A DNA stretch of 64,000 bases, from positions 459,591 through 523,590 of the forward strand of contig CAJJDN010000063.1 in NCBI GenBank assembly GCA_905182985.1. The letters are read 5' to 3'. A program made the translations under genes and the position numbers. Every line of letters starts with the position of its first letter. Positions within the stretch are counted from its first letter, which is position 1. This DNA is from Paramecium sonneborni (taxonomy: Eukaryota; Ciliophora; Oligohymenophorea; Peniculida; Parameciidae). Under the pieces are notes generated by a model, which did no database searches, had not been told where the DNA came from, and saw only the letters and a list, made by a program, of their open reading frames with translations. Shown piece by piece: positions 1 through 9,510 of this stretch.

Positions 1-586
1 AAAAGCAATCCTTTAATTCCTATCCATATAAGATATTAATATGAGAAAGAATATAAAGAGGCAATATAAAAATCTAATGAAAAATTGAATGAATAATAAT
101 ATAATTAAAGTATAAGTCTTTATTAATATTTAAGAAAAAAAGGTAAGTAAGGATTAAATAGAAGAGTTTTTTAAAGAGCAATAAAAGTTTATTAAGAAGA
201 GAGCTCAATTTTTTGAAAAGGAATTTGAAAAAAAACTTTGGGAAGTTTCTTAAAATGAAAATGAGTTTCTTTATAAACCAGTACTTAATGAATAATCAAC
301 TCGAGTATTTCTATAAAATTTTATGTTAGATTTTAGATAAGAAATTAAAAGGAAAGAATTTTGATTAAAGAATAGAGCAATTTTAATAAAATAGATAAAA
401 TAAAATATAAGAATAAATTTAGAGTATGATACCGTCATTCACTCCTACAATAAGTAAAAAGTCTAGAAAAGTAATAATTGAATATTATATAAGTTAATGG
501 AAAATCCAAAATAAAGATTAACATTATCAAACAAAAAGGGATTTTAATAATAAAATTTGAGAGTAAAGACTTAAGAAGAATAATGA
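1..586 (+). CDS. Lys/Gln-rich hypothetical protein, 3' part
   Basis: The gene enters from the left edge, so its start is missing. The frame stays open with TAA/TAG as Gln once three short introns are removed (143-161, 19 nt; 305-329, 25 nt; 471-493, 23 nt), and ends at TGA 584-586. The protein is rich in Lys, Glu and Gln, probably helical, with stretches such as QYEKEYKEAIQKSNEKLNEQ and a proline-containing motif SFTPTISKKSRK. The last intron ends in AAG rather than the usual TAG, but only that choice keeps the frame open. I do not recognise a family; an axonemal or cytoskeletal coiled-coil protein is possible. The coding call is fairly secure, the function unknown. Confidence 0.6.
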
Positions 587-637
587 TTTAATTGAAATAA
601 TATGAATTTATATTTTTTTGATTCATTTATTATTAAT

Positions 638-1502
638 TCAAAAACTTTTTGCTGATGGTATAAAAAGATCTTTATGAAACACAGGATCATTAATAATTTG
701 ATCTATATTCCATCTGTTTTATGTATTTTTTTCTAAACACCCATTTATAACTCTCATTATATTTTCATTAATTTTTTTATCTTAATTAGTTTTTAGTTTT
801 TAACACTAAATTTAGCGATATAAATCTTTATCATTTTATCCTTTAAAAGGATATTCTCCTGTTAACATTTTGGATAAAAGAATTCCTAATGACCATATAT
901 CTGAACTAGATGGATGATGGGGAATCTTAAAAAAATAATTATAAAACATACTTTTGCTATAATTTCTGGAGACATATAATGTGGTGTTCCACAAAATACA
1001 TTTGTTTTTTGATTTTAAGGCATACAAATTGCAAAACCAAAATCAATTAACTTTACAACATTTGTTTTCATCATCAATACATTATCTAACTTGATATCAC
1101 GATGACAAATGTTTAGATCATGCAGATATTTTATTGCTATAGCAATTTAATAAAATAAATTTAAGCATTCTTTTTCTGGTAAAATTCTATTTGGCTTAGA
1201 CTTTATGTACGAAGCCAAAGATTATGAAGAAATATATTCCATGACTAAATTTATCTTATAATAAAATAATGTACTGATTTTTTATCTTCTATTGCCCAAA
1301 ACAATTTTATTATGTTTTAATGTTCAATTCTTTTCAATATGGATATTTCTCTTTTTACATTATTCATTTTCTAAGAATCATTCAATTTTAATTTTTCATA
1401 AATTTTAATAGCATACTTTTCCTTAGTATTTTTATCAATGCCCAATCTAACCATTGCAAATGATCCAGATCCTAGTATAGTTTCTAATTTAAAATTTCCC
1501 AT
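638..1502 (-). CDS. Serine/threonine protein kinase, catalytic domain only
   Basis: About 272 aa after removing introns 1255-1274 (20 nt) and 926-951 (26 nt). The protein is almost entirely a kinase domain: glycine loop [11 protein letters not shown] lysine in YAIKIY, helix C Glu in VKREISIL, catalytic loop [11 protein letters not shown] as LIDFGFA, activation-segment end GTPHYMSPE and subdomain IX SDIWSLG. All catalytic residues are present, so it should phosphorylate Ser/Thr. The GNFKLE start and overall pattern are closest to CAMK/SNF1-type kinases, but there is no regulatory tail. The start is the Met just before GNFKLE; an upstream ATG is out of frame. Stop is TGA at 638-640. Confidence 0.85.
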
Positions 1503-1702
1503 GATCATCTCTTGATTACATAATTAATTTAAATCTAAGGTACTTTTAGGTTTTTATGTTTAAGAACATTTCTCAATTATTTGTTATTATTATTCTATTT
1601 TTTCTTTTTCTTTATTTTCTTCAATTCGCTTTATTCTTGGAATTATACCTGATAATGCTGAAAAAGGTCTCGGTTATTAAATTTTTTTATTTATTGATGA
1701 GC

Positions 1703-1936
1703 TCAACTATCTTTCTTATTATTATATTCCAGTATTTTAAGTTGTATTTAATGAAAAATGTTACCCTTTTTAAGTTTTCCATTAAGAACATTCTATCTAT
1801 TATATGAAAAAATACTATTAATTTAGTTTTCAATATTTTTAAGAATCACATCAGCTTGTAGTTTAATACTATTTAAATCATAGATATTTATAGTATCGGT
1901 TTTATTTTCTAATTTTATCGCTATTATTTGTTACAT
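1703..1936 (-). CDS. Small hypothetical helical protein
   Basis: A 77-codon frame begins MQQIIAIKLENKTDTINIYD and ends at TGA 1703-1705. Asp, Glu and Lys alternate with Ile and Leu as in real Paramecium helical proteins (LQADVILKNIENQINSIF). No family recognised. Coding-like sequence continues upstream to about 1990 in other frames, so a further 5' exon behind an intron I could not place is possible. Moderate to low confidence in the exact ends. Confidence 0.4.
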
Positions 1937-2136
1937 TTGTTCTTTTCGATATTAATTAAAAAGGATTGAGTTATAGAGTCATTTGATTCTGATTTGTTAA
2001 GTTTCATTTACTTTAACATTTTTGATTATTTTGAAAATTAATAATGATAACGATAATTCAATAAATAAAAAAATAAAAATTTTAACCAATTAGTATAAAA
2101 AATAAATAAATAAATACCATTTAATTCATGATTTAT

Positions 2137-2799
2137 TCATTCCTACAAACTATCTGATCTAGATGAAAATATTCTATCAACTAATTTAATTTATGCTTTT
2201 TAATTAACAAAAGATTTTGATGAATGTTTTCTAGGAACTGAAGTTGTTGTTTGTTAAGTAAATATTCCATAAGGATCTTTAACTTTTATTGTTCTCTTTT
2301 TTTCTTGGCTATTAGATATTTTCTATATTTAAGAATTGTTTTCTAATTGATTAGCATTTTAACTATTATATTAAAGAAGACTTTATTTTTTAATAGGTTT
2401 ACATGATTCATATTGCAAAGGAATAAATTAATTACTCGATTATTTTATATTCTAATCAAGAAAATTAAAAATTGTATTACTAATTTCTGTTACATCTTGA
2501 GTACTTTATTAAGTACTTTACTTTGTACTTTATTTAGTGCTTTGTTAATTACATAAATTTTCTTTATTAGAATCTTTGATTGAATGTAATGTTGTTTTTC
2601 TTGATACAGGATTCTTTTAAAGAAGCTTTGTTTTTTATAATATTGTTTTAATTGCTGCAAGATTTTGTTGAGGTAAAGAATTTTCTCTTCTTCTTTTCAG
2701 CATTTATTACTTACTTTTAACTACTTCAGGATTGAAGAATTGAGCAGTCTTTTAAAAAGGATCCTATTTGCCAAAACTCTATTCAAAAAAAAAATTCAT
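2137..2799 (-). CDS. Hypothetical Ser/Lys/Gln-rich protein with STKQ repeats
   Basis: An uninterrupted 220-aa frame starts MNFFFEQSFGKQDPF and ends at TGA 2137-2139. It is polar and basic, with RRRENS and a short tandem STKQSTKQSTQQST tract; most of its Gln codons are TAA/TAG. No conserved domain was recognised; it looks largely disordered. The start codon overlaps the TGA of the next gene upstream on the same strand (ATGA), which is odd for a eukaryote. The true start may be an internal Met, or the two frames may be joined by an intron I cannot see. Confidence 0.5.
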
Positions 2800-4395
2800 T
2801 TCAAATTTAATATTAGTTTATTATTAACAAATAATTATATTTGAAGAAAATTAATATTTTTAAGATTAACACTAAAATCAAATAAAATGAAATTGGATTA
2901 TTCTTATAGTAGATCATTAAATAACATCTTATTTATTGATATTTTATAAAAGATTATCTAATATTCTTAAAATCCTCTATTTTTAACATAGTTTTGAAAA
3001 GAAAGATTTAATTTTAAGTTTTTCTTCTTATTTTTACTAATGCTTGTGTCATTTTATTCTAAATTATTTTCAGTGATATTTTTCCAATCAAATAGTTCTT
3101 TAATTTATTCATTATAATAAATTTGGTGGCTGATTTCGCTGGCAATTCTAAGATTTCTTCCAAATTTAAAATACTCTCTTGTAAAATATTATATATTCAT
3201 TTATGGTTTTAGATCATTAATCTCTTGATTCAGGTATTTAAGTTTTAAATTTATATTAAACTATACATATTGTTCAATTCATTCTTGATCATTATTTGTG
3301 AAAATCTAAATTATAATTGATAAATTACTTAAAATGATATCCTCTTAACATTTACTGATTTTATATAAATTAATAAAACATATTAATTTCCTTAAGAATT
3401 ATCTTTTGCTGTCCTATTTAGAGAATTATTTTTTAACTAAACATGAATATTAATCCGAAATAAAGGTCTTTGATTATTTATTAAATTATTTTTATAGCGG
3501 ACCTTCAAAAATGATTTCCATTTTTTCTCTAATTATTATGAATTTTTTAATCCCTATTTTAGTTTCTTTATGACACATTGAATATCAAGAATCCATTTTT
3601 AAATATCAATTAGTTATGTAGAAAAGAATTAATACTTAAATTCATTATATTCAAATTTTAATTCATAAAAGAGCTATTAATCGTACATTTTATTTATTCA
3701 TTCTATATTTTATAATTCTGTTATAGAGATTTTTTTAATAAAATTACTTTTACCATTTCTTTCATCATATGTAAAATAGTAGATAATATTTAATTAAAAG
3801 GTATCAAGAATATCTGCTCAAATAAAACCTTAATATCAGTTTCCTATTCTGTTATATAGATAGATGATATCATAATAAATCATCTTTTCTTTGCTAGATT
3901 TTGTACTTTTGCCTTTTTTCATTAGAAATCCACAAATAAAAATTGATCTAAAGTTCTTACTTCAAATTTAATAAGATTTGATTACACCATCATTCTTGAA
4001 ATCATTTTTGTAAAACTATTATATATAATTGATTTTTCTCGACTTTAAGTTTAATAATTAAGTGATTGTTTCTTTATCAAATTCATCCTTTTCGATCGGA
4101 TTATTATCTCCTTCAAATTATTTATGATATTCTACAAATATAAAATACTTTCAATCAAAAAATTAACGTTATGATGCTGTATAAGTTTTTAATTAGAATT
4201 AACGATGTCTAAAAGCTAAAATAAATACTGTATCGAATCCTTTTACACTGGCAATTTAGGAAATTGAAGTCATATTAATTTAATCTTAATTTCTAGGATA
4301 TCAATACCTTAAAGCTTATCTCTAAGAAGAAAGGGGTTTCCTATTTCAATATTTTATCCTTCATCTCTCATTGAAAAGTAATGTTTTTATAGCAT
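2796..4395 (-). CDS. Hypothetical multi-exon protein, possibly with a PH-like segment
   Basis: Good coding blocks on the minus strand lie in shifting frames, so several short introns are implied; I could place only one with confidence (23 nt, after FLLRDKLQ). The N-terminal block carries MRDEGQNIEIGNPFLLRDK and VFILAFRHRQFQLKTY. The middle has FEGDNNPIEKDEFDKETITQ. Later come a ..CGFLMKKGKST.. block, a ..YYFTYDERNGKSNFIK.. block and a C-terminal helix around IDIQKWILDIQ. The last two vaguely recall the end of a PH domain, but this is only an impression. Start could be Met at 4371 or 4395. The gene ends at TGA 2796-2798. Confidence 0.4.
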
Positions 4396-4450
4396 TTTAT
4401 AAGACAAGGACTAAATTTCTATATTAATCCATTTAATTGGTATGCTTTGA

Positions 4451-4498
4451 ATAATTTATCATTCAATATTATAATTTATCATTCAATATTATAATTTA
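4451..4498. repeat. 20-bp direct tandem repeat
   Basis: The 20-bp unit ataatttatcattcaatatt is repeated exactly at 4451-4470 and 4471-4490, with the first part of a third copy to 4498. It lies in the short gap between two divergent genes, ending just before the start codon at 4504. Confidence 0.85.
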
Positions 4499-4503
4499 TA
4501 TAG

Positions 4504-5769
4504 ATGGAAACAGTTTCTTAACACATCAAACAACTCAATCAAAAGAATCAAGAACTTTCTGTCTTAGAAAACAGAATTGTTTAACTTAAATAACAATTAA
4601 ATTTACAATAAGCAAACAATAATATTTTAAAGTCTAAAGTTGATAAGATAGTTCATTCCAAAAAATAAAAGTTTTATGATTAAATGAAGGTAATCTCATT
4701 ACAAAACAATTTAGCTTAAATAGATACTATCAGATAATACTGTAAACAATGATGGTGTTCAGTATTTGATTTAGAGAAATAGATTGCTATAAAATGAAGA
4801 ACTAAGATAAACTAAACAAGATATGTTAGAAGAGAAGTATCTTCAAACTTAATAGATGAAATAAAAATTAGATTTGTAGATGCTTTTAAATTAAAAGAAG
4901 AGAGATCAATAACTATTAGAGAAATAGCAATCATATGCTAAAGTGATCAGAATTATATTATTTAATAGATATCTGAATGGGAATTCAACTTAAAATTAGA
5001 TCTTAGATAAAGATAGATTGATAAAATAGATAAAATTAGATCAGAAGAGAAGGAATTTAAAGAAAAATTAGCAAATAGAATGTAAGAATAATAGTAACTT
5101 TGTGATTAATTGTAAAATGAAGAATAAATATTATTGAGGTATTTTAATATTTGTTAATTATAAAGCAAATTAAGAAATTCTTAACAATTTGGAAGTTCTC
5201 TAAAGAATGATTTAACAACTGCTTTAAATTTAAGTATCAAAGAATATAGCAATAATCTTAATACATCAATTCCTGCTCATATAAAATCATATAGTTCTTA
5301 AAAATTACCAAAAGAATAATAAAATAGTCCTTATGCTTAATTACCTACAATGCTTTAAATGAAGATGAGTACATAAATTAATAAGAGTAAAAATAATAAT
5401 GTTTCATTTCGAGAATCTCAAATGAAAGAATATTAATTTTCTCTGCCTTCTCTTTGTAAACCTACATTTGTAGAATAACAATAACATGTAGATAGATTAT
5501 ATTAATCAAAAACAGTAAAGAATAGTAAATCAGATTTGTAATAAATACTTAATTATTGTGATTCCTAAGGAAAAATAGATTAGAAATCAAAATTTAGAAT
5601 AAATTCAAATGAAGTAATATAAAATTAAGAGAGTAATTCATCAATAAAAGAAAATAAATAGAATTAAAAAGATTAACAATAAATAAAATAATTATCATCA
5701 AATGAAATCAAAAATAATAATGAAGAAGAATCAGATAATCATCAGAATTAATAAGAAGAATAATAATGA
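4504..5769 (+). CDS. Coiled-coil, Gln/Asn/Ser-rich hypothetical protein
   Basis: About 395 aa once introns of 25, 26 and 27 nt are removed; the codon count then closes exactly. The N-terminal 200 residues are classic heptad coiled coil (KQLNQKNQELSVLENRIVQL, then EFKEKLANRMQEQQQLCDQL). The C-terminal half is polar and probably disordered, ending in acidic Glu/Gln-rich sequence. The 26-nt intron starts GTGATC rather than GTA, but it restores the coiled-coil frame. Ends with tandem TGA TGA at 5767-5772. Probably a cytoskeletal or scaffold protein; no specific family recognised. Confidence 0.65.
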
Positions 5770-5824
5770 TGATATGTATTTATTAAAATTTTAATAAAAT
5801 TTAATATCAGATTTTAAATCATTA

Positions 5825-5893
5825 AAAGATCCTATTTTATAAAATCAGAGTTCAACTAAAATATTTAAGAAGGACTCATCATATTAGGTCTTT
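5825..5893 (-). promoter_or_regulatory. Candidate SECIS element in SelW 3'UTR
   Basis: On the minus strand, 34 bases after the SelW stop, AAAGACCTA (5885-5893) can pair with TAGG-A-TCTTT (5825-5834) as the basal helix. Two UGAU segments (5878-5881 and 5844-5847) face each other and can form the tandem G-A quartet of eukaryotic SECIS elements. GAGU/ACUC (5874-5877 with 5848-5851) follows directly, and unpaired A residues lie in the apical region. Position and order are right; folding was done by eye only. Confidence 0.65.
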
Positions 5894-5926
5894 GAATGTT
5901 TAAAATTGATAAAGTTAGATATTCTT

Positions 5927-6268
5927 TCAATTTTCAATAAAATTGACAAGCTTTTTCATAGCTTTTTCAGCTGAGAATGCTCCAAAAGGTCCATCACCAC
6001 CTAATTTAGAATGAATTTTTTCTGATTTTCCATCCTTCCTTGTGATTGTTATTTCCATTTCACCTGTTATTTTATCTTAAGACTTGCTTGTAATTTCAGC
6101 TTAAGGATATAAAGATTTGATATATTGTTAAGCTAAATTGGATTGAGACCAATACCCTCATCCTCCACAATATGTAATGTGTACTAGATAATATTAAAAT
6201 AAATTACCTTTAAATTATTTATCTTTAGAAGTTTTAAGTGTTGAAATATTCTCTGGCAATTTGTTCAT
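5927..6268 (-). CDS. SELENOW: SelW-type selenoprotein (Rdx family, CxxU redox motif)
   Basis: Predicted 105 aa, with one 24-nt intron (6184-6207). The domain starts right after the intron with VHITYCGG, then an in-frame TGA at 6158-6160, then GYWSQSNLAQQYIKSLYP. This puts TGA exactly where SelW-family proteins have selenocysteine in their CxxU motif. The rest fits the family: an ITITRKDG strand, IHSKLGGDGPFG and a C-terminal helix ending NFIEN before the true TGA stop at 5927-5929. The length matches the family. Since TGA is the only stop in this genome, it here serves both as Sec and as stop, which requires a SECIS element; a good candidate lies downstream. Likely a small thioredoxin-fold oxidoreductase. 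Confidence 0.85.
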
Positions 6269-6438
6269 TAAATAATTAAATAATATCTTTTTATAATATA
6301 AATTCACTTAAAAGTGTTAAAAGGTTTATCAAAAATAATTAAAAAAAGTTTAAGAAATTTTAATTGATTTGGACAGATTTTAATGATAATGATTTTGCAA
6401 CATAGAAATTTATGATTTATATTGTAATTTGTAATGTA

Positions 6439-6911
6439 TCAAGCTACAAGTATGCAAACCCCTCCAACTGCTTTAATTCTTCTCTCTGCAGTTTTGCTAA
6501 AGAATTTGGCTTTAACAACAACTGGTTAATTTGGAAGTCTACCTTTTCCAAGAACTTTAAAATATCCAGCTTTGGTGACATCAATAACAGCAGCTTTATC
6601 CTTAGATTTAGAATATTTTTCTCTTGTTTCATTAGTGACAAGTGACCATAATTTATCAATATTCAAAACAGGTCTATGAAGTGTATTTTTTTTCAAATGG
6701 AAGTGTCTCATACCGTTCTATAGGAGGAATAGGAGTAGATCTGTACTTTTTGAAAATATCCTGGATGGTATTTATTGAAATTGATTCGATGATGTGTTAA
6801 ACCTCCTGAAACACCTCTACCACTTGGATGTTTTCTGTGTTTACCAACTCTACCATAACCATGGCATACATGTCCTCTCATTTTTCTACATTTTCTTAAT
6901 CTGCTAACCAT
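6439..6911 (-). CDS. RPL27A: Ribosomal protein uL15 (60S L27a)
   Basis: 147 aa with one 29-nt intron at 6718-6746. The N-terminus [20 protein letters not shown], the glycine-rich [18 protein letters not shown] and [16 protein letters not shown], then [11 protein letters not shown] after the intron, match eukaryotic L27a closely. The C-terminal [10 protein letters not shown] end is also typical. Full length; no irregularities beyond the reassigned codons. It is a structural protein of the large cytosolic ribosomal subunit and should be highly expressed. Confidence 0.95.
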
Positions 6912-7079
6912 TATATTATATTTAAAAAAAAAAGATTTTAATATATGATTAATGCTCTTATTGAACATATAATAGGAAATTTAGATGTAGTAATTGATTA
7001 TCAATAAATGAAATATAACACATAGAGTAGATATAATATAAAATGATTAAATAAATAATAAATAATGTAAAATGATGCA

Positions 7080-8056
7080 ATGGATTATTTGACAATCTTT
7101 ACATCATTAACAATATTCAAAGCCTTTTGTTCTGGTGTTCATCGATATAAAGTTAATCAGATGCCAACTTCACATTATGAAACCGTAAATTTGTGATCAC
7201 AATTTTATTATAGGAATCTACTTTGGCAACTCTAATGAAAATTCAGATGCAATTCAATTTTTTACTACTTCATTGTACATTGTTTTTCAAACACTTAGAA
7301 AATGTATAAGATACAGGAAAATTCAATATATTCTTATTGATTTCAACTTGTTTATTTGCTTTAACATTATTATTGACAGATTATAGATGGCTATTGAAAA
7401 TTTACAGATATGAAAATCATATACTTAGAGAAGATTATCCTATAATAGAGTTTTTAGGAATCTAAATATTTATGATGTTTGGATGTGCTTTACTAATTAC
7501 AATTTAATGGTTCACAATTCCAATTTTATCAGATCTTATGTATCAACTATTATTTATATACAAAATGCCACAAATTATTAAATGTCATCAACATAATTAA
7601 ATTCCTAATGTTACATATTTCTGTTTTCTTGAAGATTATTGCATTTTAATTTTTTTCTCATATTATCGAGGTTGTCCAATCAATATTTTCAAACTATAAG
7701 ATAACTTGGGAATCTGTATTAGTGTTGCTATTTTAATATGCATTCAGCAATGCATTCTACTCTATCAATATCATGTGAAACCAAAATTATACTAAATGAA
7801 GACATAAGTAGAAGAATTTGCAAACTAAATAAGGGAATAAAATATTTATTAAATTTTCGATGATTTAGGGATTAATAATAACCTTGAATGTGCTATTTGT
7901 CTTCAAGGTATAGAAATTACTAATTCTTTATAAATTTAACTTCATCCTTAAGATCCAATTGTTTTAACAAGATGTTCTCATAAGTTTCATGAAAGCTGTC
8001 TTATTGTTTGGCTCAAAGTTAAAAAATAATGTCCTGTTTGCAGATAATAATTCTGA
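7080..8056 (+). CDS. Multi-pass membrane RING-H2 finger protein, probable E3 ubiquitin ligase
   Basis: 315 aa with one 29-nt intron at 7185-7213. Several strongly hydrophobic segments occupy roughly residues 45-225 (for example FLLLHCTLFF, IFLLISTCLFALTLLL, FMMFGCALLITI and ICISVAILICI). The C-terminus carries a RING-H2 finger: CAICLQG, then C-S-H-K-F-H-E-S-C and CPVC just before the stop. A cytosolic RING on a multi-spanning membrane protein usually means an E3 ligase acting at an endomembrane. Substrates cannot be inferred. Confidence 0.85.
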
Positions 8057-8156
8057 TTTATTCAACTTTATTTTAAGTTTAACATTATATTTTATTCTTA
8101 ATTATGTGAAACTATTTGCATTTACTCATATATTTATATTTAACATTTCATAATAT

Positions 8157-8523
8157 TCAAACCACTGTATAAACTAAAGTCCAAGTTAATAAAAATTCAC
8201 CTATTGATGCTCCTAAACCTTCAGTATATATTTCTGTATTCTCTATTTTATCTTCATCAACCTAATTCTATTGAATATTTTACTTATTTATATTTAAAGA
8301 CATAATAGTATGAAAATCCCATTGATATAAATAAAAATCCCAAAATTGTCAATATTCCTTATAAATGTAAAAATCCCGCTGTTAATCCTAAAAGAACTGA
8401 AACTACTTGTCTCACAAAGAAAAGTGCTGTTTTTATTTAACCTGAACTTGCTTAATCATTTGTTGATAATGAAAAACTCAAAAATTCACCTATTGACTAA
8501 AATCCTTCCTTTTTTAAAGGCAT
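8157..8523 (-). CDS. RAB5IF/C20orf24-like small membrane protein
   Basis: 114 aa with one 22-nt intron at 8262-8283. The pattern FFVRQVVSVLLGLTAGFLHL, then two membrane segments, VDEDKIENTEIYTEGLGASI and a final membrane segment FLLTWTLVYTVV, matches the RAB5IF/C20orf24 family, where RQVxSxxLGxxxGxxPLxG and a TxEG motif are conserved. Family members are ER or mitochondrial proteins linked to membrane-protein assembly. Tail-to-tail with the RING gene. The family call is fairly good from the motif order. Confidence 0.7.
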
Positions 8524-8558
8524 TAAATAATATATATATAATTAAAAATTAATCTAAT

Positions 8559-8975
8559 ATGGGAAGAATTATAATTGAATACCTTGAAGGTCAAAAAATT
8601 TATGCATGCAAAAAATGCAATGTACATCTTTCAAAATCAAATTACTTATTTTCTAAAGTAATTCCATGAGTTTAAGTTTTAGTAATTCACAGGAACTTCA
8701 GGAACAGCCTTTCTATTTGATAAAGGGTAAAAGTCTTATTGATTATTAAAGAGTTAATTATTTAACAGGAAAACCAGAAGAGAAAAGGTTAAGAACTGGT
8801 TTACATACTACACAAAATATTATTTGTATTAAATGCTAAACTTATCTCGGATGGAAATATGTAATTTCATCAATTACAATATTTTAAGCTTTATGCTTAC
8901 GAATAATCTGAAAAATACAAAGAAGGTAAAATCATTTTAGAAAAATTGTTTTTAAGTAAAATTAAATGGAATTGA
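8559..8975 (+). CDS. Yippee-domain protein (YPEL-like)
   Basis: 112 aa, three introns (25, 25 and 28 nt). Almost the whole protein is a Yippee domain: YACKKCNVHLSKSNYLFSK, then FTGTSGTAFLFDKG, NIICIKCQTYLGWKY and a YEQSEKYKEGKIILEK end. The two CxxC pairs bind one zinc. The motif order and the WKY...YKEGK.ILE block are diagnostic. Yippee proteins are small conserved eukaryotic zinc proteins; the molecular role is poorly defined. The two genes here diverge with only 35 bp between starts. Confidence 0.9.
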
Positions 8976-9510
8976 TGTCTAATATGCTTAAAATATGTTA
9001 ATTATAAATTTAATTATATCATTCTATCGATAAAACTCTTTTATTCATACTGTTATACTTATATTAATGATAAAAATTTAATCCTATATTAATGATATTA
9101 ACACTTAATATCTCTAAAAATGTTGTTTAAATTTACTATAATTCTAAGATTGATGTAATTACAATAGTTATTTATAAAATAGAATAAACTAATGATTATC
9201 TAAGTGAATTTGCAATTTATCTAAGAACCTCATTTTTATATTGCCATTTGCAATTCCATTAAGGATTTTTATTTAATTTAGAAGTTTGAATAATGAAAAA
9301 TATGTAATTTAATCCACAAGATATCCAAAATACTATTTTTACAGATAAGTGATCTTTTTTATACTGTTAGTATTTCAAATCAAATGTTATGTATGTTTTA
9401 AGTTATAATAGGCAATTTACTTACAATATTATTTAATAGATCAGTAAGGATAATGACAAAAAGGCTAGGTCAAACAATTAGTATATTAAAAAACTACAAT
9501 AAAAATATAT
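8976..9510. other. Intergenic gap, no gene seen
   Basis: About 535 bp between convergent genes. Very AT-rich, many short TGA-closed frames, no recognisable motif, repeat or RNA fold seen by eye. Long for a convergent gap in this genome. Confidence 0.5.
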
